Notes: a model not told the origin generated them from the sequence alone. A stretch of DNA of 64,000 bases from Legionella sainthelensi (GCF_900637685.1 NZ_LR134388.1:3499001-3563000), one strand, 5' to 3'; shown: positions 8,940-18,184, numbered from the stretch's first letter. Translations and numbers: made by a program.

Positions 8940-10289
8940 TCAACTCATGTTAGTCAATTTTTTGTCATATTGTTTCAATTTATTCTCCACTTGATTCCAA
9001 TTAATATCCTCAATCCTCTCCACGTTGTCACATATTGAATTTAAAAATTGCATTTGCAATTCTCCATGAGCCTGGGCTTCAGCATAAGGCGTATTAGTAA
9101 ACATAACCAATACATGTTTTGAAACATAAAGCCTTGGATAGCGATGCATCAGTTCCTGTTCCAATTGTTTTTTTAAGTTAAATCGCTTATCTCTTATGTC
9201 TGTTTGGATTTCATGAAAATTATCCATCGACATTTGGGCAACCGCATCAGTATTTACTTTTCTGGATTGATAAAATGCGGGCATCACTTTTGTCCAATCA
9301 TCTTTATATTGATCTAAAAGTTCATTTAAGATACGACAATCTTCAAAAGCACTATTCATCCCTTGACCAAAAAATGGAACAACTCCATGCGCGGCATCTC
9401 CTATAAGCAAGCATTGATCTTGGTAATACCAAGGATCACATTTAATAGTACTCATATTTCCAGTTGGATGCCTTGTGAATTCTTCCAGCAACTGGGGCAT
9501 TTCGGGAAATGCATCAGGAAATGATTTTTTAAAAAACGCTTTAATTTTTAATTCACTATCTAATTCAGCGAAACTATTTTTACCCTCACAGGGTAAAAAT
9601 AACGAGCCCGTGATTGATTGATTCAGATTTGGGTTGCCTAATAGTAAAAAAGCATCCCTAGGCCATAAGTGTAAATGTTCATGAATTAAATGAGTTTGTC
9701 TTGGCTCCCCGATAGAGAGCTCTTTATAACCATAAGGTAAAAAAGCACGCGATGCTTTAATGAGGCCTTTTGCTTTTAATTGTTCACGAACACAGGAGTT
9801 TGCCCCATCTGCTCCAATTAAACAGGAGTAACTTTGCTTTAGAATCGTATTATTTTTCAATTCAAAAATGGCAATTTTTCGTTCCACATCTACTTCAGTG
9901 AGCTTGGTATTAAAATGAAAATGAACTGCAGAAAATTTTTCAGCTTCATTAAGCAATAATTTATTTAATTCATTTCTTTGTATGGCATTAATGTATTCGT
10001 CTTGATGTCTACCAAAGTACTGAAATTTAATTTCTCCATTAAGTTCATGAATGGCTCTTGCATGCATAGGAACCATGAGTTGTTCTACCTTAGATTGGAT
10101 GCCAACTCCTGCTAAACCAGTGATGCCGCGGCATGAAAGAGCGAGATTAATCGAGCGTCCATCATCCATTTTTATTGAGCGTGGATCAGGCCTTGAATCA
10201 AATATCTCAAGTTTGTATCCTCTTTTTGCCAAATAAAGGGCCAGTAAAGTCCCAGCCAAACCTGAACCAATAATAGTAACTTCTCTCAT
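8940..10289 (-). CDS. kmo: Kynurenine 3-monooxygenase
   Basis: A flavoprotein hydroxylase converting L-kynurenine to 3-hydroxykynurenine with NADPH and O2, in tryptophan catabolism towards quinolinate/NAD. At 449 aa it has the usual length. Motifs: N-terminal GSGLAGTLLALYLAKRG (FAD Rossmann loop, residues 8-24); MDDGRSINLALS.RG, characteristic of KMO; IGADGANSCVR (the DG motif); and GDAAHGVVPFFGQGMNSAFED (residues about 297-318), the second FAD-binding motif. AAGGAGA precedes the ATG. No kynureninase or tryptophan dioxygenase gene is in this window. Its companions downstream are the HDO-like and FAD-oxidase genes, so it may feed a secondary pathway. Confidence 0.9.
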   Translation of the reverse strand: MREVTIIGSGLAGTLLALYLAKRGYKLEIFDSRPDPRSIKMDDGRSINLALSCRGITGLAGVGIQSKVEQLMVPMHARAIHELNGEIKFQYFGRHQDEYINAIQRNELNKLLLNEAEKFSAVHFHFNTKLTEVDVERKIAIFELKNNTILKQSYSCLIGADGANSCVREQLKAKGLIKASRAFLPYGYKELSIGEPRQTHLIHEHLHLWPRDAFLLLGNPNLNQSITGSLFLPCEGKNSFAELDSELKIKAFFKKSFPDAFPEMPQLLEEFTRHPTGNMSTIKCDPWYYQDQCLLIGDAAHGVVPFFGQGMNSAFEDCRILNELLDQYKDDWTKVMPAFYQSRKVNTDAVAQMSMDNFHEIQTDIRDKRFNLKKQLEQELMHRYPRLYVSKHVLVMFTNTPYAEAQAHGELQMQFLNSICDNVERIEDINWNQVENKLKQYDKKLTNMS

Positions 10290-10510
10290 GCCAATCTCCT
10301 TGGGCTAAGCGTAGCCTGGGTATAGTGCAACAAGCCCCAAAATAATTTCCAGCACAAAATACCAGGGGTTGCTGCATTGCTCCTAGGATATGGTTTTATT
10401 ACAGTTATATATTTCTATGTCTCTAGAAAATACTCACAATAAGTTGCATCTTTATTTTTACAAGCAAAAATCATACCGACTTTGAAAAAAGTAAGAAAAT
10501 GGAGAAAAAC

Positions 10511-12811
10511 TCAGATATGTTGAATGATAAAATTTTTTAAATCTTCTGCTTTTTGAGGGGTAGTAAAATAATATCCTTGTGCGTAATCGCACCCATGTTT
10601 GGCAATGAATTCAAGTTGTAACTCTGTTTCCACTCCTTCTGCCAATACTTCCAAGTTTAAGCTATGGCCTAGATTGATAATTGCTCGTGTAATTGCTGCA
10701 TCATTTTCACGATTTACTAATTCATTAATGAAGGATCGATCAATTTTCAATCGATCAACAGGAAATTGTTTCAGATAAGATAAGCTCGAATATCCGGTTC
10801 CAAAATCATCAATTACGAGCTTGGCTCCCATATCCTTCAATTCATACATGGTTTCAACAGCATGTTTGACGTTATCAACAAGCAAGCTTTCAGTAAGCTC
10901 CAATTCAAGATACTTGGCAGATAGGCCTGTTTCAAGAAGCGTCTTTTCGATGATTTCAGATAAATGAGCTTGACGAAATTGGCGACCAGAAATGTTTACT
11001 GCCATCGTTAAATGGCTATATCCCTGCTGATGCCACCTAACCAATTGTTTGCATGCTTCTTTTAAAGCCCATAAGCCTATATCCAAAATTAAGCCATTTT
11101 CTTCCGCCATACTAATAAACTCAGTTGGAGAAACATCTCCTAAAATATGACTATGCCATCGCAGTAAGGCTTCAAAACCAATAATTTTATTGGTTGCTAG
11201 ATTGATAAGAGGTTGATAAACCAGGTTAAATTCATTCCTTTTCAAGGAGTCGCGCAAAGCATTATCAAGCTGCATGCGATTAATGACGCGCATATTCATT
11301 TCTTTATCATAACTACGATAGGTATTGCGACCACTATCTTTTGCATGATACATAGAGAGATCTGCATTTTTCATCAAAGACTCATAATCATCACCATCCT
11401 TAGGATAATAACTGATTCCTATACTGCCCGTTATTTTTAAATTATGTTGATCAATACGAATGGGGTTTGCAATCGATTTTAAAATTTCTTCTGCTTTTTG
11501 TTGTGCTTGCTGCTCGGTAGCAATATCGTGCAATAGAATAACAAATTCGTCTCCACCTAAGCGACATACTGTATCAAAATCATTCGTTGCAATAAGCAAA
11601 CGATTAGAGACCGCTTGTAAGAGTCTATCCCCAATACTATGACCTAAAGTATCATTTGTCATTTTAAAGTGATCTAAATCCAAGAATAAAAAAGCTAAGA
11701 TAGATCCCTTTTTTTTGGCTTGTAAAATTGCTTGATCCACGCGGTCGATTAACAAAACTCGATTGGGTAGTTCAGTAAGTGAATCATGAGTTGCCTGTTG
11801 AATCAATTGTTGTTCCATTTCACGACGTTGAGTCACATCGTTAAGAATACAGATATAATGTTTGACATTATCAAATGAATCTCTGACCGGAGCTACGCTT
11901 ACTTCAGCCCAAAATATCTCTCCGTTTCGCTTGAAACATTCAATCTCGACTGTTTCCTCACGTAATTCTTTTATGGCAAAATTAAGCCTTTTATGGCTTA
12001 CATGTTCTACTTGACTACGATGAATAAAAGATAGGTTTTGTCCTAATATTTGTCTTTCACTATATCCAGTTATCCGTTCAAAAGCCTTATTCACATAAAT
12101 AATGGGCATATTGGATTTGGATATGTCGATAATTGCTACACCAAGGGTACTGGCCTCAATAGCACGCTCTCTTATTCGCAGCTCATCTTCTTCCAGCAAT
12201 TTCTGCGTAATGTCTCTAAAGCTATATACCCGTCCTACAATTTCAGAACCAATGCGTTGGGGTTGGGTGAATCGCTCAAAAATTCGCCCATCTTTAAAGT
12301 GTAAAACTGGAAGCTCTCCTTGCCATTCTGGGTTTTCATAAAGGTACTTTACATCAGCAATGACGGTTTCTGGATTACTTAATTGCTGTAAAATATATTC
12401 AAAACCAATACTTTCTGTTCCTGATTCCAGCATATGGGAAGGAATCCGCCACATTTCTACAAATTTTTGATTCCAGTCCACAACTTGTCCCTGCCCGTTG
12501 ACCATCATGATGCCATCAGCCGTAGATTCTAGAGTAGCTCGTAGTAGAGATAAGGATTTTTCTAATTCTAGATTTTTTTCAAGAATGTCATGGGCTTTAA
12601 TATTAATATTCTCTGAAAGCGGCATATTAATAGACCGCTGAAACTCTGGTTGAGTGTGATACCATTTTTCAAGTAACGAAGAAAGGTTTGGTGTTGGCGA
12701 AATAATTCCTAACTCTTCGCATACATTAATAAGTGAAGGATCTCGACCTTGCTTTTTAACTTTTTCTGCGGCTTTGGCAACTTTTTGATAGTCTATTTCC
12801 TGTCTTGCCAT
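10511..12811 (-). CDS. PAS-PAS-GGDEF-EAL cyclic-di-GMP protein with KfrA-like N-terminus
   Basis: A 766-aa soluble signalling protein. Two PAS domains (about 80-200 and 205-330) precede a diguanylate cyclase domain with an intact GGDEF motif (residues 419-423) and a phosphodiesterase domain with intact EAL (547-549), the ELTES motif and DDFGTGYSSLSYL. Both enzymatic activities are therefore possible. Residues 1-50 are unusual: VAKAAEKVKKQGRDPSLINV followed by a LGI..PTPNLSSLLEKW helix resembles the N-terminal DNA-binding helix-turn-helix of the KfrA family. There are no membrane segments. GAGGGAA precedes the ATG. The sensory ligand of the PAS domains is unknown. Confidence 0.9.
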   Translation of the reverse strand: MARQEIDYQKVAKAAEKVKKQGRDPSLINVCEELGIISPTPNLSSLLEKWYHTQPEFQRSINMPLSENINIKAHDILEKNLELEKSLSLLRATLESTADGIMMVNGQGQVVDWNQKFVEMWRIPSHMLESGTESIGFEYILQQLSNPETVIADVKYLYENPEWQGELPVLHFKDGRIFERFTQPQRIGSEIVGRVYSFRDITQKLLEEDELRIRERAIEASTLGVAIIDISKSNMPIIYVNKAFERITGYSERQILGQNLSFIHRSQVEHVSHKRLNFAIKELREETVEIECFKRNGEIFWAEVSVAPVRDSFDNVKHYICILNDVTQRREMEQQLIQQATHDSLTELPNRVLLIDRVDQAILQAKKKGSILAFLFLDLDHFKMTNDTLGHSIGDRLLQAVSNRLLIATNDFDTVCRLGGDEFVILLHDIATEQQAQQKAEEILKSIANPIRIDQHNLKITGSIGISYYPKDGDDYESLMKNADLSMYHAKDSGRNTYRSYDKEMNMRVINRMQLDNALRDSLKRNEFNLVYQPLINLATNKIIGFEALLRWHSHILGDVSPTEFISMAEENGLILDIGLWALKEACKQLVRWHQQGYSHLTMAVNISGRQFRQAHLSEIIEKTLLETGLSAKYLELELTESLLVDNVKHAVETMYELKDMGAKLVIDDFGTGYSSLSYLKQFPVDRLKIDRSFINELVNRENDAAITRAIINLGHSLNLEVLAEGVETELQLEFIAKHGCDYAQGYYFTTPQKAEDLKNFIIQHI

Positions 12812-12936
12812 ATTCCCTCATTCCCTTTACAGCATACAAATTAATTGGACGCAGCTTTATAAGCCCATTCTTAATTAAGTATATACCTTGAATTTAGTTT
12901 TTGCTGAACTGAGATTAGAAAATACGGTGTAACTAG

Positions 12937-12961
12937 AATTCCCGCTTTTTTTGCGGGAATT
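12937..12961. terminator. Inverted repeat between convergent-end regions, possible terminator
   Basis: AATTCCCGC pairs perfectly with GCGGGAATT around a seven-T loop, 18 bases beyond the stop of the Gln-rich gene (minus strand). There is no U-tract after the stem on either strand, so function as an intrinsic terminator is uncertain. Confidence 0.45.
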
Positions 12962-12978
12962 AGGGAATAAGTATTACT

Positions 12979-13287
12979 TTATTTTTTTTGCAGTTGCTGG
13001 ACTTGGCTGTTTACAGTTTGAATTTGTGTTTGCAATTGGCTTTGTGTTGTTTTTATTTGATTTTGTAACTGAGTGTTCATTGTTTGAATTTGTTGTTGTA
13101 AATCAGCTTGCACTTTTTTAATTTGGGCTTGGAGTTGCGCATTGAGTTGTTGTATCTGCTGTTGTTGTTGAGTTTGCATTTGTTTCATCTGGTTTTGAAT
13201 TTGTGTATTAAACTGTGATAGCTCATCAGCAAAGGCAGTATTAATCAAAAAGACAGTACAAAGAAGTGATTTTATTAGAATTTTCAT
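12979..13287 (-). CDS. Secreted Gln-rich coiled-coil protein, 102 aa
   Basis: An N-terminal signal peptide (MKILIKSLLCTVFLINTAFA, cleavage likely after the Ala-x-Ala-type end) is followed by about 80 residues made almost entirely of Gln, Leu, Ile, Asn, Thr and Lys. The pattern is a repeating heptad/hendecad of the form QLQ.QI with no Pro or Gly, so the mature protein should be one continuous periplasmic coiled coil. The composition recalls Lpp-type structural periplasmic proteins, but there is no lipobox cysteine. AAAGGAA precedes the ATG. It probably oligomerises; no specific function is known. Confidence 0.75.
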   Translation of the reverse strand: MKILIKSLLCTVFLINTAFADELSQFNTQIQNQMKQMQTQQQQQIQQLNAQLQAQIKKVQADLQQQIQTMNTQLQNQIKTTQSQLQTQIQTVNSQVQQLQKK

Positions 13288-13400
13288 CGTCTTATTCCTT
13301 TAGGTGAAAAATTAACGGAGCATTCTACTTTAACCTAATCGTCTATGGTTGGCTAGATTGATTACATAAACTTTTAATGAAATACACCCTAAAATAAGTG

Positions 13401-14231
13401 TTATTTCAAATACAGTTGGCGATGCATTGCTAAATATTGATCAATCATTTGTCTTGAAAGGCTTATAGGTTTTGGTAGTTGCGGTAATTTTTTTATAGGA
13501 AACCATTGTGCATCTTCAATTTCAATAGCATCTATTTGGATCTCACCATGACTATACTCAGCGAGGAATCCAAGCATCAAATTACTTTGAAACGGCCAAG
13601 GTTGAGAGGAAAAATAGCGTAAGTTTTTAATTGTGAGTCCTACTTCTTCCTGTACTTCACGTACGACTGTATGCTCCAGCATTTCTCCTGGTTCTACATA
13701 ACCGGCTAAAATACTGTAAACTCCAGGTAAAAAGTGAGGAGATCGTGCCAGTAAAATTTCATCGTCTCGCCAAATTAATACCAACATCACTGGAGCAATT
13801 TGGGGAAAAACCAATGAATTGCATGTGGGACATACTTTCGCTCGCTCTGTAATACTCGATTGAGTTTTATGGCCACAATAGCCACAAAATTGCGTACTTT
13901 TGTCCCAATGTACTAATTGTTTTGCACGCGTTATCAATCGAAATAACTCATCATCTTCTAAAATTTCATGAGATTGACGAACAGGCTGAAATTCCATACC
14001 AGGGGGTAAAACTGAGGGTTTTTGAGTAATCTCTACAGAAAAGCAAGGAATTGCACCATAAACTCCTAAATAAATTTCACGTTCGCGGATAAGATTAAGT
14101 TCATTAATAGTGAAAAAACGAGGGATGGAACTATTTTTTAATAGAAGTTCATCTCCGTGGAAAATGAACCAAAAGGCCGCCTCAGTAAATGAAGTGGGTG
14201 GATGAAGCTGTGAAGTAAATGGTTTCGTCAT
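13401..14231 (-). CDS. nudC: NAD(H) pyrophosphatase / RNA-decapping Nudix hydrolase NudC
   Basis: A 276-aa Nudix hydrolase cleaving NADH to NMNH and AMP; in E. coli it also removes NAD caps from RNA. The zinc ribbon is CGYCG followed by CPTC. The Nudix box matches GX5EX7REUXEEXGU exactly, beginning GYVEPGE and ending REVQEEVGL. The NudC-specific SQPWPFQ motif follows, which separates NAD-specific members from other Nudix proteins. It has no strong ribosome binding site in front of the ATG at 14231. It lies between the Gln-rich secreted protein and a divergent hypothetical gene. Confidence 0.93.
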   Translation of the reverse strand: MTKPFTSQLHPPTSFTEAAFWFIFHGDELLLKNSSIPRFFTINELNLIREREIYLGVYGAIPCFSVEITQKPSVLPPGMEFQPVRQSHEILEDDELFRLITRAKQLVHWDKSTQFCGYCGHKTQSSITERAKVCPTCNSLVFPQIAPVMLVLIWRDDEILLARSPHFLPGVYSILAGYVEPGEMLEHTVVREVQEEVGLTIKNLRYFSSQPWPFQSNLMLGFLAEYSHGEIQIDAIEIEDAQWFPIKKLPQLPKPISLSRQMIDQYLAMHRQLYLK

Positions 14232-14418
14232 GATTGAGGCTTATACTTGGTACTCTCATGTTAAGTGTATCTATGACTTTAAAGGTGGTCAAATCCATCT
14301 TTGTCACAGGATATCAATTAATGCAACCCTTTTATGAGGAAAAAAAGGAGATAAACAATGACATTTATGAATAATTAGCTATAAAATAATAGGTTAACTT
14401 TAAAACTCAGAGAAAAAC

Positions 14419-14895
14419 ATGAAAATGTCAAAATCATGCGTCGTCTTGAGCTGTTGCATCATTTTATTTTCTATTTCAGCATACAGTATTACTGAAACCG
14501 TAACCCAATCGGAATCAGATAGCGCAAGAATTGCCATGCTGGAAAAAGCATTAGCCCCCCTAAAGGTAGATGAAGTTGCAGCTTTATTTGCTAAAGCCAA
14601 TAAAGATCGCAATGGGGCTGTGCAATTTATGCTGTTTTCCAATCCATTAAAAAATAAATATACAGATCGCTGGCCGAATTGGGTTTCAGGTGTTTCTAGT
14701 CCATGGATTACTTCTTATACAATAAAAAAAGAAGCGCAAAGCAAGAGATCCTGGAAATTTACAATAACGTATCAATGGGAAACTGCCTCTGGTCCATTTC
14801 AGCCCTCTTTAGTACAGACCATAATAGTGGCTCCCGTCCCTAAAAATACAAGCTCATCGCAAAAGTATTGGATCACTCAATTTAATGAACATTAA
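14419..14895 (+). CDS. Secreted hypothetical protein, 158 aa
   Basis: It has an N-terminal signal sequence (hydrophobic SCVVLSCCIILFSISAYS). The mature part starts with a helix (ARIAMLEKALAPLKVDEVAALFAKA) and continues into a beta-rich domain (WKFTITYQWETASG...SLVQTIIVAPV). The fold is reminiscent of a small NTF2-like or lipoprotein-associated domain, but I recognise no family. Two in-frame ATGs lie 6 bases apart; the first is used. It probably resides in the periplasm. It has no operon partner, and the next small gene starts 89 bases later. Confidence 0.65.
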   Translation: MKMSKSCVVLSCCIILFSISAYSITETVTQSESDSARIAMLEKALAPLKVDEVAALFAKANKDRNGAVQFMLFSNPLKNKYTDRWPNWVSGVSSPWITSYTIKKEAQSKRSWKFTITYQWETASGPFQPSLVQTIIVAPVPKNTSSSQKYWITQFNEH

Positions 14896-14984
14896 AAATA
14901 TGTCTTGAACGAACAATTTTTAATAACGCTCAAGTGATGTAGAGATACTATAATTATTTCAAGTACTCATTTAAGGAATAAATA

Positions 14985-15230
14985 ATGTTTAGCGGAGAGG
15001 ATTTAATAAAAGAGGATTTTCAAAATATTTTATATCGGAACGGACTTTCTGCTAATGAATTTAAAATCACCATACAGAATGGCTCAAGTTACGATCCAAA
15101 CCAAATAGTTGGCACGCAGGTTTGGATAACTATAGAAAAAGATTCTATAAAAAAGCGATATGGATTATACCGGGCTAATTGGCCAGATGATTTTGAAACA
15201 GACTTAAAAAATGGTTACTTTAATATTTAG
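14985..15230 (+). CDS. Hypothetical protein, 81 aa
   Basis: A small acidic cytosolic protein starting at an ATG with a strong ribosome binding site (AAGGAA, 6 bases upstream). It reads as helix, strand, strand, then a Tyr/Trp-rich stretch (RYGLYRANWPDDFETDL). No signal peptide and no recognised family. Confidence 0.6.
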   Translation: MFSGEDLIKEDFQNILYRNGLSANEFKITIQNGSSYDPNQIVGTQVWITIEKDSIKKRYGLYRANWPDDFETDLKNGYFNI

Positions 15231-15394
15231 GAAGCAGAACCACATGGCTTATTATATATTGAAGAATAACCTTAGCGTAATAAATACTCTAAATGAATTA
15301 AAGATATAATTGAGAAATTAACTGTCGTTGCTGTTAACCTATATTCTGTTTCGACTTACATATGTTTTAAACCGGGATACAATAGAGAGATTTC

Positions 15395-16939
15395 ATGAAT
15401 ATGATGAGGGGAACCTATACTACTTCTATCCCGGAGAAACCACCTCTGTGGCGAGTTTTCCTGCCCCCTATTTTTCTATCTTTGGTTTGTATTTTGATTA
15501 GATACCAAACCAATTTACTTCTTTTCCATACGCTTGCTGAGTTGGTTGCTGTATTTATTGGACTGACTGCGATGATACTAGCAACCACCACTACCCAATT
15601 TATAAAAAATCAGTTTGTGATTTTAATTGCTCTTGCGGCAGGTTGGACTTCTGTCTTGGATATAGGCCATATTTTAGCTTACAGAGGGATGAATTTGTTG
15701 CCTCATGGAGGCAATAATCTAAGTACTCAGTTTTGGATATCTGCTCGTTTACTGCAAGCGATTACCTTTCTTTTAGCGACCTATTTTTTTAGACATACGA
15801 TAAAAATTTGGATTATTAATCTTTGCTTTTTAGCCACTGTTTTATTATTTTTTATAGTCATATATTCAGGCCATTTTCCAACAGTTTACATTGAGTATTT
15901 TGGCTCCACATGGTTTCAGGCGTATTGTGAGTGGGGAGTTATCATTATTTTTATCACAGCATTGATGCTGCTTTGGCATGAAAAAATAATGATGACGAAA
16001 GAGACATTATATTACATGTCCTTATGCATCATCACCTTGATAGCGTCATTATTCATGTTGTCCTATTATAAAAATTCTTATGATTTCGAATATTTAATCG
16101 GTCATTTACTAAGGATATTTTCATTCTGGTTTATATATATCGCTTTGGTAGTGGAAACTTTACGTAGGCCTTTTGCAATATTAATACGCACAGCGACTAC
16201 CTATAATAATATTCCTGATCCTACTTTTACGGTTCAATCTGAAGGAATTATCATTCAAGCGAATAATGCCGCTGAGAAATTTGCCCATAAAAAAACTACG
16301 GAATTAGTAGGATTATCATCCCATATGCTTTTTCATAATAAATCATTAGATCCAAAAGATTGTCCTGTTTGTTGTAAACTTTCTACTTCAAGGAACAAAT
16401 ATACCGTAGAATTTGAGACAGAAAAGGGGATCTGGTTAGAATGCAGTTTGTCACCTATAAATTGTGATTTATTTCCTAATTCGTGGGTACAAGTAGTTAG
16501 GAATATTACTTTTCGTAAGGTACTTGAAAAGGAACGGAAAAAGTTAATGCACGATTTAGGCGAGCGTGTGAAAGAACTCAGATGCTTATACACGATTTCA
16601 AATTTAATTGCTTTAGGTAAATCGAGTAAAGAAGAATTACTACGCGGAGTAGTTAATGCACTACCTAAAGCGTTTCAGTTTCCAGAATATATGGTTGCAA
16701 CAATAGAAAGTACGTGGGGGAATTTTAGTTCGGAGCCTAATGCAAAAAAGTTACCTTATCAGTTGGAAAAGGAAGTGATAATCGATAATGAGGTCGTTTT
16801 AAAAATAAGTGTATTTTATTGTGTTCAACCTCCCATATTACGAACCATCTTTTTATCCGAAGAATCTGCTCTTTTAGACTCAGTAACAACACTTTTACAA
16901 AATACCCTTGAGCGATTTTGTTCGGAAAACAACGAATAA
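15395..16939 (+). CDS. MASE3-PAS-GAF-like membrane sensor lacking an output domain
   Basis: A 514-aa protein. Residues about 20-265 contain about eight hydrophobic segments with the MASE3 sensor signature (HTLAELVAVFIGL, DIGHILAYRGMN, STQFWISARLLQ). A PAS domain follows (about 270-370; contains a DPKDCPVC Cys pair), then a short linker helix (ERKKLMHDLGERVKELRCLY) and a GAF-like region. Homologues of this architecture normally end in a histidine kinase or GGDEF domain; here the protein stops after the GAF-like part. The stop codon TAA at 16937-16939 precedes the IS insertion, so the short form is not a simple IS truncation. AGAGAG precedes the ATG. Confidence 0.75.
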   Translation: MNMMRGTYTTSIPEKPPLWRVFLPPIFLSLVCILIRYQTNLLLFHTLAELVAVFIGLTAMILATTTTQFIKNQFVILIALAAGWTSVLDIGHILAYRGMNLLPHGGNNLSTQFWISARLLQAITFLLATYFFRHTIKIWIINLCFLATVLLFFIVIYSGHFPTVYIEYFGSTWFQAYCEWGVIIIFITALMLLWHEKIMMTKETLYYMSLCIITLIASLFMLSYYKNSYDFEYLIGHLLRIFSFWFIYIALVVETLRRPFAILIRTATTYNNIPDPTFTVQSEGIIIQANNAAEKFAHKKTTELVGLSSHMLFHNKSLDPKDCPVCCKLSTSRNKYTVEFETEKGIWLECSLSPINCDLFPNSWVQVVRNITFRKVLEKERKKLMHDLGERVKELRCLYTISNLIALGKSSKEELLRGVVNALPKAFQFPEYMVATIESTWGNFSSEPNAKKLPYQLEKEVIIDNEVVLKISVFYCVQPPILRTIFLSEESALLDSVTTLLQNTLERFCSENNE

Positions 16940-16946
16940 AAAAATT
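16938..16946. repeat. Left target-site duplication of the IS element
   Basis: AAAAAAATT directly abuts the left inverted repeat. The same nine bases occur at 18185-18193 on the right side, one base outside the right inverted repeat as aligned here, so the duplication is 8 or 9 bp. The low complexity of the site limits certainty. Confidence 0.5.
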
Positions 16947-16965
16947 CTCTGTACTGGACAAAAAA
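16947..16965 (+). repeat. Left terminal inverted repeat of the IS4-family element
   Basis: CTCTGTACTGGACAAAAAA, 19 bases, matching the reverse complement of 18165-18183 at every position. Confidence 0.88.
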
Positions 16966-17059
16966 TTAAGGAATAAAGGGGAATACAGAAGGAAGGCAAG
17001 GTAACTCGCTGATATCAAACTAAATAAGTATACTTCGATTCGCGAAAAAGGAGTTATAC

Positions 17060-18162
17060 ATGAATGAAATCAGCGAGTTGAAGTTGATATTAAAGCAGCA
17101 ATTAAATTGGCACAAGTCACGAATTGATTTTTTTGCTCAAGCATTAGTTGGCTTATTTATCTGTCGGACGATAAATTTCAGAGAAATTGCGGTAAGCATG
17201 CCATCTGAAACGGAGATTGATTCGCGCTATAAACGAATTTATCGTTTTTTTCTGGTTATACATTTGATTTTACATCAATAGCGCGGTGGTTATTCTATTT
17301 GTTTTTTACAAATAACGAGAAACTGTATATTAGCATTGACCGAACGAATTGGTTTTTTGGTAAAGCGAAAATAAACATATTTATGCTTTCTGTCTGCTAT
17401 GAAGGGATTGCTATCCCACTATTTTGGACTCTATTAAACAAAGCAGGCAACACGACAGCAAAGGAACAAATTGCTCTTATCTCGCGATTTATCAATCTCT
17501 TCGGCAAAGAACGTATACAAGGTGTTCTGGCTGATAGAGAATTTACTAATAAGACGCTCATTGGATGGCTGATTGAAGAGAATATTCCCTTTTATTTACG
17601 CATCAAAGGGAATATGGATATCTGTATTAGACGTAAAAAATTTAAAACCTCCGCCCAGCTATTTTCACATCTTCAGCCTTTTCAACAGCAGGTTTTTGGC
17701 ATGAGAGTACATTTATTCGGACAACCGCTTTACTTGGCCGGGAGTAAAAATTCTCGGGAAGAGCTCTTGATTGTTGTAACAAACCAACATCCCAAAAATG
17801 CAATTGCATGTTATTTGCGCCGCTGGGAAATTGAATCTTTGTTTCAATCTTTAAAAGGACGTGGGTTTCGATTTGAGGAAACGCATGTGACTCAAATAAT
17901 ACGTATTGAAAAAATCATTGCCTTTCTTGCCATCGCCTTTGCATGGGCCCACAAAGTAGGTGAATGGCGAGCTATTAGAAAAGCCATTCCCATTAAAAAA
18001 ATCCGAAAGCAAAAACGGCCTCAGTATAGTTTCTTTCGATATGGATTGGATCTTATTAGAGATTTAATAACCAGACCAAACTACAAAAATAATAAAATCA
18101 AAGAGTTTAGACATATTATTAATCAATTAATTCCTGATCCAGCTTGGAGAACCACTCCATAG
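17060..18162 (+). CDS. IS4-family DDE transposase in two overlapping frames
   Basis: The first frame (17060-17281) encodes the N-terminal DNA-binding region. A -1 shift at a run of seven T (17245-17251) joins it to the main frame ending at 18162, giving about 367 aa, normal for the family. The DDE core is visible: YISIDRTNW (first Asp), GVLADREF (second Asp), and the IS4 signature Y(2)R(3)E(6)K in CYLRRWEIESLFQSLK. The T run is read T_TTT_TTT in the zero frame, the canonical -1 slippery heptamer, so programmed frameshifting is possible; a lost base is the alternative. AAGGAG precedes the ATG. Confidence 0.85.
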
Positions 18163-18164
18163 GG

Positions 18165-18183
18165 TTTTTTGTCCAGTACAGAG
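18165..18183 (-). repeat. Right terminal inverted repeat of the IS4-family element
   Basis: TTTTTTGTCCAGTACAGAG, the exact inverse of the left end, beginning 3 bases after the transposase stop. Confidence 0.88.
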
Positions 18184-18184
18184 G

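Larger units (their letters stand above)
16947..18183 (+). mobile_element. IS4-family insertion sequence, about 1237 bp, complete ends
   Basis: It is bounded by 19-bp perfect inverted repeats, flanked by a short direct repeat, and carries one transposase split over two frames. The element sits 7 bases downstream of the stop codon of the MASE3 sensor gene, within an A-rich target. Intact ends and a target duplication imply a fairly recent insertion. Confidence 0.88.

Noticed and set aside
15395-16946. Idea that the IS truncated the MASE3 sensor
   Set aside because: The gene has its own TAA at 16937-16939 before the insertion point, and only two bases of it lie in the duplicated target.
16737-17018. 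Open frame on the minus strand across the end of the MASE3 gene and the IS left end
   Set aside because: It crosses the IS boundary, has no ribosome binding site and is antisense to real genes.
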